Under the pieces are notes generated by a model, which saw only the letters and a list, made by a program, of their open reading frames with translations, was not told where the DNA came from and did not search any database. From the NCBI RefSeq assembly GCF_001039355.2, contig NW_019775795.1, forward strand, positions 13,460-41,991: 28,532 nt of DNA, written 5' to 3'. Source of the DNA: Lingula anatina (lineage: Eukaryota > Brachiopoda > Lingulata > Lingulida > Lingulidae). A program made the position numbers and the translations under genes. This document shows positions 1 through 9,090 of the stretch, one piece after another. Position 1 is the stretch's first letter, and every line of letters begins with the position of its first letter.

Positions 1-558
1 TTACTACCACATCTGTGTATAAAACAAAATCCACACAATTTGTTAATGTATGTATAATATGATGTCGACAGAATTATTTAGATTTCCGAAATACCCGAAA
101 ATTGTAACCGTCAAAATGAGAGACCCAGTTATGAGAACAAGTTCCAACAAAGCTACTGAAATTAGATTCAGCAATGCACTATTAGTAACACTTCAAGCAC
201 AATCTTCACAAACCACTTATTTGTGCCTATGTTTTGGGCACACTGGCTGGTTGCATGAAGCACATGTATGTGACATTTTCCTGTCAGTGTTGCGTGGGCA
301 AAACATTTGAATAAAATTTAAAAACTAATATGTAAAAACCAATGCTTCTCTTTGGGGTCATAAATGACCCCACAAGAGTTTTTGATGTATACGCCACACT
401 AATTGGTTGATCCCTACAAAAAACTGTGAAAGTGTGTAGGATTAGTAGACTGACAAACTCATGCAAGGAAAGAAAATTCGAATAAAAAATAAAGAGATGG
501 CACATTAAATCATATGGCTGGGGTCGTAAATGACCCCACTCGGTCACTTGAGGGTTAA
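1..558 (-). mobile_element. piggyBac-family transposon remnant, cut by the window edge
   Basis: Reading the minus strand, a TTAA at 555-558 is followed by CCCTCAAG, the target-site-plus-terminus layout of piggyBac elements. Two near-identical 18-bp palindromes of the form GGGGTC-x-TAAATGACCCC follow, at 520-537 and 354-371. Further in is a cysteine-rich stretch like the C-terminus of piggyBac transposases. Only about 250 bp separate the terminus from that stretch, so the transposase body is missing: this is an internally deleted copy. The other terminus is not visible, and the element may continue beyond base 1. Confidence 0.6.
193..309 (-). pseudogene. piggyBac transposase C-terminal cysteine-rich domain, broken
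   Basis: The minus-strand frame ending at the TGA at 193-195 contains RKMSHTCASCNQPVCPKHRHK, a stop (TAA at 217-219), then VVCEDCA. The spacing C-x2-C-x4-C-x2-H ... C-x2-C is the cross-brace zinc domain that ends piggyBac transposases. The in-frame stop and the missing upstream body make it non-functional. Confidence 0.6.
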
Positions 559-2397
559 CATGTAAACCAGTTGTTGATGAAAATTAAAACAAATCACCAT
601 ATAAACGTGTATACATTCTTTATTGCACTGACTAATTTAAACGTGTATCTTTCTCAATTTCACGTTACGACTTTAGGGATGCCAACTACCCGGTACGTCA
701 GTGGACCTGAACAGGAAAGAACAGGCCATGGCATGTCGGATTCACTTTAAATCCTTTGAGATAAGCACTTCCCTTAATGATACCGTTTTGATTATCGTGT
801 GTAGTAATCAATCTAAGGTGTATCGCGGCATGGATTGATGTTTTCATATTTTGGACATGTAATATAATGGTGACATTGTAATGGACCCAGGTTTGTATGC
901 GTTTATAGTAAGAATGTCCTGATTCGAACATGCTAGTAAGAGAACCGAATGTATCATTTTATGTGTTTGAAACCCATAAGGTAATAGTTACTGCAATACG
1001 TGTATATACAAGTTGGGAAGTAAGTAAGTAAGTAAGGTAAGTTAGTAAGTAAGTGCGGTGTTAGTAAATAAGTAAATAGATATATGCGTTTTTGTTAAGT
1101 GCAGTAAAAAAGACACCCCTCCCCCCCGCTGTAAATAAACAATGAAATACGTTATTCTGGCATATAGGTAGATAATTAAGAAAATTAACTAAAGAAAACA
1201 ATAGGAAGACTGATAAAAAGAAAACAATAACAGCATTTGAACTAGTCAACAGCTTCAAATCTTAAAAAGATAGATGACCCGAATTCAAATTACATAAAAA
1301 AGAAACAAAGGGCGCCTTCAACAAGTGACTATTTAACGGACATCAATCATTTTCTGTGGCCTTTTATTTTATTTTTTACGTGTACAAAATCACTTACCCT
1401 TGTATGGACGATTATATAATACTACTTTTATTATAAAACTTAACAAGGGGAACCGTTCTTCGTTATCAATTTATATCCGCTACAAAATGTGTATTGTGTT
1501 CTCTAGGGTATCTTCGTTCCTTGTTACAGTCTTACGGTTTTGTTTAAAGGGAGGGTTGTTTAAAGCATTAAACAAAATTATTTGTCTTTTTGCTCTTGGA
1601 CTAGGTTCTTGGCGTCAGTGATTTGTGTCGGCGAAATTCAAATGCCTCTTTAACGCCGGGCCTTGAAAAATTTCAAACTTGTGTATTTCGGTGCCAGAGG
1701 GCAAAATTGTTAGTTTGGATTACATGCTACAGGTTGCAAACAATTTTAATTAAGAATGTGTCTACGTCACAGCTATACTAATACCAAGCACATTGTACAG
1801 GTTCCATTATATGGAAGATTTTTAAATTTGATTTTATGATTTGATCAACTACATTTCTCGCCTTCAATTTTAACGCATTTCTTGAAAATATATCAAAATA
1901 TTGTTCATTCCTTTTCTAGAATTGAAGTAAGTTTAATGCGATATTTTGAATAGTCTCGCTTGTGTACCATATAACAATAATAAACAAACAAACAAAAAAT
2001 AAATATTATGCCATGTGTGCATTGTGCTTTCAAACCTTATAAGACAAACGCTGCCAGTTCTGATAAGATGGTGAATTAAAGCGGACAGTACTTGAGAAAT
2101 AAGAATGTGAAGTCCGAGACTATTTTTACCCATCCGAAATAAAATATTGAAGAGGACCGGATAAACGTTTCAACCTTCATTAGGGATCCAACCCGTACAA
2201 GGCATAAGGTATCGTGATAATGCTATTTTCCTGTCTAAATATAATTTTCATTTTAAGATTTAACCATTAGCAATTTTCTTGTCAGATAATACCCCTGTTT
2301 GTCGTGAGTCAGCTGTCTTTATTTTGTCTTAGTCGACTATTATTTTCTTAATCAAAAACCTTGCCACTGGCTATGCACTACTCGCTATCCAAGAGAA
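559..2397. other. Intergenic stretch without a visible gene
   Basis: AT-rich DNA with short open frames that look random. It holds a GTAA tetranucleotide repeat near 1018-1078 and short AAAC runs near 1981. I see no exon with splice sites and no RNA gene. Confidence 0.5.
1018..1078. repeat. (GTAA)n tetranucleotide repeat, imperfect
   Basis: Repeated AAGT/GTAA units with a few interruptions. Confidence 0.85.
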
Positions 2398-2614
2398 CAT
2401 TCACATCGAGAAGAGCCGAGGTCTAGCAAGGCCGAGACCTAAATATGGCGGACCTACATGAAAGGAAGAACGCCTAATGCTTTAATGGTCTCTCAATGAA
2501 TGTCAATGGATGTCATTGGGAGACCATTAAAGGATTACGCGGTTTTCCTTTCGTGTAGGTCCGCCCTATTTAGGTCTCGGCCTTGCTAGACCTCGGCTCT
2601 TCTCGATGTGAATG
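2398..2614. mobile_element. Foldback MITE, near-perfect 217-bp palindrome
   Basis: Two arms of about 103 bp in inverted orientation, with only about 11 bp between them. The left end CATTCACATCGAGAAGAG is matched at the right end by its complement. I count about seven mismatches per arm, so the copy is young or kept alike by conversion. There is no coding capacity. A transcript would form a very long hairpin. No clear target-site duplication is seen, so the superfamily is unassigned. Confidence 0.85.
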
Positions 2615-2637
2615 CTGTCCAAGGTGATACAGTTTTA

Positions 2638-2827
2638 GGCCCCATTCACAACAGCCGATCCACGGAGCTGTTTCAATTTAGGTTTAACTGCTAGGCCCCT
2701 GCAGGGATGGCGCGTGTGGTAGGTGGAGAGATCATTAGGGGGATATGTGAAATTCTTTTTAAGTGGGATCGGCCATGTTTGATCTTCGGACTAGTTAGTC
2801 CGAGGATCATCGGTTGTGAATGTGGCC
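2638..2827. mobile_element. Small transposon with 24-bp terminal inverted repeats
   Basis: The left end (2638-2661) reads GGCCCCATTCACAACAGCCG and on; the right end (2804-2827) is its imperfect complement. An internal hairpin with 12-bp arms lies at about 2781-2808 (GATCTTCGGACT and its near-complement). It is non-coding, about 190 bp long, and starts 23 bp after the preceding palindrome. The family is unknown. Confidence 0.6.
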
Positions 2828-3150
2828 AATGCGGCCTTATTATATTGTAAGAGCTGTATTACCGAGTTCCTACATATTGAACTCCCTCGTATGGGGCGTA
2901 CATGTACAAGTACCTGAAACAAATACAATCATTTGCTTTCAGCAAGGAATTTTCAACCTTTTTTGTAAACAATATGTGCTGTTCAATACCTGCACTGACA
3001 GTCATCTCAACAACATGGACAAAAAGCTATCCATCTTATATACAAATATGAAATGCAAAAACGGCAAGATGAGTTATGTTTCTCGGTCTCTCCATATGTC
3101 TTGTGAACAGCAAAAACAGTGACCTGCGTATTTTGAGTATAAGATATGAC

Positions 3151-3204
<54 letters not shown>

Positions 3205-4290
3205 CAAATCTGAATCAACGGTACGATTTCAGGTACGGCGAAATGAATGTAGTTTTTCGCTGTCTTTTTTTTTCGGCATCTTAATCTTTTTATCGGATTT
3301 TAGATAGTTGCTTTCCTTTATCCTTTGATGAGAAAGTCGGGTATATTTAAGGCAACGATACCCTACTGACTTAGCCTAACTATTAAGGTAAAAAAAAGAA
3401 AGAACTGAATTAAAAGAGAAATTGTAATCCTCATTACTTATCAGAAATGCTTCCCGGGCGATGACAAAATCAGCGAAAGTGTGCGCCCACGCGCATATCT
3501 GAGTGTCCACTTACACATACGAGTTTTTTTACATAGACAAAAAAGAGCGAGCTTTCAATTAACTTACCTCTGCATTCATTTTGCAGGTTATATGCTATGG
3601 TACTTGTTGCCTATCTCACCGTCTCGTGAGAGAAGTGCATAAACATCCGTCCGAAAACGATTAACATACATTTTCTTAACAAGCTTAAGGTGTCGTCAGG
3701 AAATTTGGGACTGTGGCATGGCTTCTAAAACGCATGTCACTATAACCTTGGACAAAAGTCTTTTTTTCTGTATGGTAAGTGTATATGTACAAAGTAAAAG
3801 GAAACGGACTACGGTTCCAAGCGGACTACCATTCTTGTCACGCGGACATACTAAGAATACATTAAAAGATACTTGCCGTTTGTGACTTGGAACCGTGGAT
3901 TTGTGGTTAGGCTAATGACTTCAACCGCAATTTCACGATGGTTTGGCTGGCTTTTATCCTGGTTACTTGCTATTTACATACACGTTATTTTTCTTGACTG
4001 CAAACTATTTTCAGTAATCCCAAGTCAAAATAAAATAATAATTTCTCATAAATGAGAAAAATGTTCATTAGTACAGGTAGCTTGACACAGGTAGTTGGAT
4101 CATATTTTACATGTACTCAGTAGTAAGGTTATTTACTGGCAGGATTTTTTTCTTGCCGTTAGTTTCCGATTAACCAAGTTGTAGGGCTTCATCAGGCTGA
4201 TGAAAGCATATGGAAGCATCATGAAAAAATTGCAAAAAAAAAAAAAAAAAAAATATTCCGGCGAGATTCTCGCTGGACGAGAACATGTAT
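2828..4290. other. Intergenic stretch without a visible gene
   Basis: Only an (AT)n microsatellite (about 3154-3201) and an A tract (about 4234-4252) stand out. The open frames are short and lack splice-site support or a recognisable domain. Confidence 0.5.
3154..3201. repeat. (AT)n microsatellite
   Basis: About 24 uninterrupted AT units. Confidence 0.97.
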
Positions 4291-4293
4291 ACC

Positions 4294-4468
4294 GGGCCGT
4301 GGCGCAATGGACAACGGGTCTGCGTCAGAAGATTCCAGGTTCGAGTCCCTGCGAGCTCGTATTTTTCTCTTTTTAAAGAATGAATGAATAATAGCGGTGG
4401 AAACAAAAAAGGCTGTGAGCCCCCATAAAAAGTGTGACCCTCCCCCCAAAAAAAAGAAAAAAAAAAAA
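4294..4468 (+). mobile_element. tRNA-Arg-derived SINE candidate
   Basis: The head (4294-4359) resembles an arginine tRNA: an A-box-like TGGCGCAATGG at 4300-4310 and a B box GGTTCGAGTCC at 4338-4348. Part of the anticodon arm is deleted and the acceptor stem no longer pairs, so it is not a working tRNA. An unrelated body of about 85 bp and an A-rich tail (4447-4468) follow, which is the order expected of a SINE. I could not find a target-site duplication; a lone tRNA pseudogene is the alternative. Confidence 0.5.
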
Positions 4469-5290
4469 CGACTTTGGCCGTATATGACCCTCCACTTAAT
4501 TTCAGTTACCAAGGCGATGATGAATTATAGTGAATAACATTAAAGAAATTAAAATAAGTAGTCTAGGAACAATTTCACTCAACTGATATGAAACACATTA
4601 AAAAAAGTTTTCAACGTCTTCAGGGATCCAATTTGCGTAAGAAATATTAGCATTAATTTTCGAGTATGTATATTTGCTCTTACAGATGGTAAATTTGCTA
4701 AGCGAGGAAATAAATCACCCAAAAATGTACAAACAGCGCCTACCTCGACGAGGACATATACCTGTATTGTTTGGAGGACCAATTAATCTTTATCATTGCG
4801 AGATGAGATCATTGTGAGCCTTGAACACAGCAAAAAGGCTCATATATTTCAGTCGGCGCCACAATCATGCTGTCTGGTAATGGAAATGAGTAGTTTTTAA
4901 TTCGGAAAAACTACGTATTGTTTTCAAGACTTTATCAGATAATTCTGATGAGTCAATTGGCTGGTTAATGAAACGGATTCCTGTATGATTGACTGATTGG
5001 CTTAATATATCAAAAAGCCATATTAATAAACGCACAAACGAAAAAAAAAACAGGGACTAACTCCAATATTACAAACTTCTGAGTGCGGACATTGACTATG
5101 TATAATGACGAAGGCTCTCTTTTACACAAGAACTTGTATGCATTTCGCCTTTAAGGGTGGTGGTGAACGTGCCCTGTTCAGAACAGTCACCGTCAGCAGT
5201 GGCGTATTTGTGTGTGTGTGTGTGTGGGGGGGGGGGAGGGGGGGTCAAAGGGGGGGGGTCCTGAACCTCTCCTTCGGTTACTGAAAAAAT
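4469..5290. other. Intergenic stretch without a visible gene
   Basis: No exon or RNA gene seen. It holds a TG run and long G runs at about 5209-5259. CAGTGGCGTATTTG at about 5197-5210 resembles a hAT-type terminus, but I find no partner for it. Confidence 0.45.
5209..5259 (+). repeat. (TG)n followed by G runs
   Basis: A TG dinucleotide run passes into several runs of seven or more G, capable of forming a G-quadruplex on the plus strand. Confidence 0.8.
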
Positions 5291-5292
5291 TA

Positions 5293-5678
5293 AAATTTGA
5301 CTAGCTGAATTATTGTTCTAAACCCTACCAAATGGCACCGTTCCTTCTCCAAAACACCAAAACGTCGTCAGTAATTAATGGTAACGGAGCGAGCGCGATG
5401 GATATAAAGAAGTCTGAGTCGCCGTCATCACTGTCATATTCAGGGCGAAGAAGCGTGCTTGTTGACTTAAGTCGCTGTCGGAACTTTGAAACTCGGATCG
5501 AAAAAAACGCAACCTGTGTTTTGTTGAGCATGCTAAATGCAGGGGCGGAGGCATATTTGAAGGGGGGAGTCGACCCCGACCCCCCCCCTGCTGAAGGGCC
5601 CCGAAAAAAAATGGCATTTTAGAGGGCGAACGGTGCCATTTGTTACGGTTTAGAACTATGATTCAGCTAGGCAAAATT
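5293..5678. mobile_element. Foldback element with ~52-bp inverted arms
   Basis: The left arm (about 5293-5343) and right arm (about 5627-5678) are inverted copies with a handful of mismatches; both contain an AAATGGCACCGTTC core in their respective orientations. Between them lie about 280 bp with no credible product and a G/C-homopolymer-rich segment beginning CAGGGGCGGAGGC near 5540, reminiscent of hAT-type ends. It is probably a non-autonomous transposon with nested fragments. Confidence 0.55.
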
Positions 5679-6689
5679 CTTATTTCAAGAGGGGATCATA
5701 CGTCGAAGGGGGGGGTCTATAAATGTGTCGTTAACCTAGGACCCAATATACTGGTTCCTAGCTGTAATTTAAGTCTGATATTTCAATTTCAATAAACCAG
5801 TGTGTCCATTTTGATACGTATAGGTTACACCGTGAAATATCATCAAAGATACCTTTAGTGACCTTTAGTGGAGGCAGCTACGGCATTTAGTTTTTAAACA
5901 GTTTCCACATATTTTGATACCTTTATACACATCTACTGGTTCATCTACAATCCCTAACAGAAAACATAATACAAGCTAAAATACTTCAACCTCACCTCCT
6001 GATTTTTTAAAAATTCTCTTCAACAAACTGTATCAATAACAGAAATCGTACAGATATACGAGTATACAATACAAAAATCATGTTACTGTGTACTTACAGT
6101 ATCGGGCCGCTGAGCCGCCATACATACACAGTGTTAATATTTCAGCGTGGCTTCCTTTGCCCTCTAGACGAGAATGCAGAGTTGTGTGGACATTTGAGGA
6201 CCGCCTTGATGTGTCACCAGGTTGACACGACAACAAAGCTGCACGTGAGACAGTCACTGTGACTGCACGAAACAACGCCAGATGTGCGTTTTGTGTGCCA
6301 TTTAAAAAAAAAAAAACCTTCGTCTTGAAGGGTCTAATTAAATTACTTTCTCTACTGGTATGCTTTATTAAACTGGACTATTAATCTTTATATCAACCGC
6401 GCGGCAGATTTAAGATTTTGAGAAAAAGGAACTTTTTTTGTGAGTGGAGGGGGAGGGGTGGAGGGGTAATTTGGATTAATTTGTTATAATTTGAGGGGGG
6501 GGGGGCATTTGTCTTGGAAGTGGTGTTGGTGTTGGTGGTGTTGGTGGTGGTGGCTGGGGGGCTGGGGGGAGGGGTGAATCCGCCCGCGAACAAAGAACAA
6601 TATTAGCAATACGAAAAGACAATCTACACTGACTCGTAAGAAAGATTTGAAATGCCTACGCATCCAAACTAAATGAAATACTAGACAAA
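5679..6689. other. Intergenic stretch without a visible gene
   Basis: G-rich and TTGGTGGTG-like low-complexity sequence lies at about 6445-6580 and an A tract at about 6304-6316. No gene is supported. Confidence 0.45.
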
Positions 6690-7302
6690 TAATTCCCCAA
6701 AATATATTTATTGAATCTGTTTCTTAAGGTATAGAATGTTATATTACATAATGCTCAGTGAACCAATAAGAAAGGAGGTAAAACGCTTCTATTTGAAGGG
6801 ATGTCACACGTACGCGTAAAATATATCAGTAAAATACACCACAGAATGAATACAGTATATTCATTGTTGTAAGAATCTTTCATGCTATAAAACTTAAATG
6901 ACAAATTATACATCAAATATAATTATCATAACTTGTTTAGCAACAGGCACATGACGTCGATTCGATGTCAAAGTGACACTGTTTCGAAATTATGATGTCA
7001 GAATGATACTAAGTGACTGTCGGAAAAATGTAAAACATTCCCAACCTAAGGTATATAAATATATGTGCCCATTTGTAGCACTGAAGATTAAAGCTCATAG
7101 TAAAGAAAAGCAACATACGAAAGTCACAGAAAGAAAAAATTAGTTTCAACTCTACTGCAACGCATCGTCAACAATCAACCAACCCTGAACAATTTACGTG
7201 AAAAGCGCTGGCGACACTCGGGTAATTTCGGCTGTTTCCGTCAATGTACGGCGTCACCCGAACCTAACCGAGTGGCAACGCCACGTCGAAACAACCTCAA
7301 CC
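6690..7302 (-). other. Putative 3' untranslated region
   Basis: Runs from the stop codon to just past the first canonical polyadenylation signal on the minus strand. No intron or coding stretch is visible. The exact end is an inference from the signal position. Confidence 0.55.
6707..6712 (-). promoter_or_regulatory. Polyadenylation signal AATAAA
   Basis: TTTATT on the plus strand, so AATAAA in the sense of the gene, about 590 nt after the stop. It is the first canonical hexamer I find downstream of the stop. Another AATAAA lies at 6364-6369. Confidence 0.5.
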
Positions 7303-7592
7303 TCAGCAAGTACATCTATAGTTTATCTTCAGCGTGCCGGACAGCACCATGTCGCAAGGTCGCTTTATAACACACGCGGACTTCCCGTTGCAAGAAGTCT
7401 GGAGGAGTTTCGAGACAGAAGGAAGAGGTGAGCAGTATTCGGAGATGCCGAAGGTGGAGCAGGCGTTGACGATGTAGACGGAGCCACCTTGGCAGTTGAG
7501 GTAGACGTTGGGTACGGTGTAGAGGTAGGAGTACATGGAGACGCCGTTCCCGGTGATGGATGAGCAGGCAGAGGTTGACACGTGGGTCGTTT
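7303..7592 (-). CDS. Exon 20: C-terminal SUEL-like lectin domain and stop
   Basis: The final coding exon, residues 1078-1173 plus TGA. A linker with one cysteine (C1087) precedes a block with the SUEL/rhamnose-binding-lectin layout: [13 protein letters not shown], then an FG turn, C1131, [12 protein letters not shown], and GTLKINYRC at the end. The cysteines at 1111, 1131, 1145, 1151, 1157 and 1171 match family positions; C1122 and C1173 are extra. The family's YGR motif reads FGI and the DPC motif reads RPC, so sugar binding may be altered or lost. Acceptor ttttag after a T-rich tract. Confidence 0.85.
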
Positions 7593-8774
7593 CTAAAACA
7601 ACAGAAATGAAAAGTTAATGAGGGTTATTCGATGATATAGCGCTATACTGGTATGTACTGTATATATATATATATATTGCAGGTAGGTCGATGAAATGTG
7701 GTCTTTGGCAAAGCTTGATGGTAGAACACGTCCACATTACGTTCACATTATGTTCAATAAGCATATGTGATTACACATATACATTAGGTACCTTCTGGCC
7801 TTTCAAAACCATAACGAAGACTACGCGCTGTGAGAAAACTAGCCAGGGAAATATCTGTGAAAATTTAGTGTCAAATGCATCTCTATGTGGCCCTGGAAGC
7901 GGATAATGATAACCTACCTCGACAGGGACGGACGCAGGGGCCGAGGTTGCATGCCGCTGTCTCCGTGTCTGAGCCAACGCAGGGCAGTAGAGGGTTGACG
8001 CACTGGCGACGTCTGCCCTGGATGCCAGGGCCGCACGAGGCGGAACACCGACTCCACTGCCCCCATTCTCCCCAGCCGGTAGGAACTGAAAATGATAAAT
8101 TTTGTAGGAATAAGTTTTTTTCGTTTTCTCTTGTATATTGATTAATAAAAGAGTAATAAAGCCACTTTTACACTGGGCGGCGTCTTTTTTGGGTCCCGTA
8201 GTACGGCACCTTTTGGGAGTTAAAATATTAATACTTGTCGACAACTGGCCGATCATTGAGCATTCGTTCTACAACCACAGTGATGCCACTTTCATGGTCG
8301 CACAAAGGACGCCGTCCATTGTAAAAGAGGTTTTAATCGTTACTGAATAGACTGAGTGATTTTTACTCGTCTTTAGTTAACAAAAACACGGTTAGTCTCT
8401 TTGGACACAATTAATTGACAACTTCTCCGCTATAAAATACCCTTAGGAACATACCAAAGAAACGTGATTGCGTTAAATGTCATTGTGTTATATGCGATGG
8501 GTGACTACATTGAAGACTTCACTTTTTTTATGTTTAGTGCGAATGTGCTTTATAGTGGGAATGCATGGCAATAAATTGTTTCAATGTTATTGTATGACGC
8601 CAAAGATTTTTTATTGATGAATGTATTAGGCAGCAGAAGGATATTAATTTTGAAATATAATAATGATAATAATAATAATAATTATAAAACAAAACTGCTT
8701 AAGTGAATAATCCCAACTTTTACATGTAATTTGTTTCCATTTTTAACTGAAATCACTCCCCTTAATATCGACTG

Positions 8775-8810
<36 letters not shown>

Positions 8811-9053
8811 TAAAATCTTACCCAAGCAAGGAAACACATTGCACGCCTGTGTCTCGACATTAGGGCCCTGACAGGGCAGACCTCCGTGCGCTGGTGCAGG
8901 CATGGCACACTCTCGGGTACGGGACTGTACGCCGCCGCCACAGCTAGCAGAGCAGGCGCCCCACCCACAACACCACGGCCCCCAGTTACCGTTCACTGTT
9001 AAAATTGAAAAAAATACGTATTATTGGATTGAGAGTATGAATAAACTGAAATC

Positions 9054-9090
<37 letters not shown>

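Noticed and set aside
4294-4359. A functional tRNA-Arg gene
   Set aside because: Part of the anticodon arm is missing and the acceptor stem does not pair, so only a derived or dead copy is supported.
5332-5622. 96-residue plus-strand open frame
   Set aside because: Lies inside the foldback element and ends in translated G/C runs; no protein family seen.
7771-8256. 161-residue minus-strand open frame
   Set aside because: It is a different frame running through exon 19 and across its splice sites; the TSP1 frame explains the sequence better.
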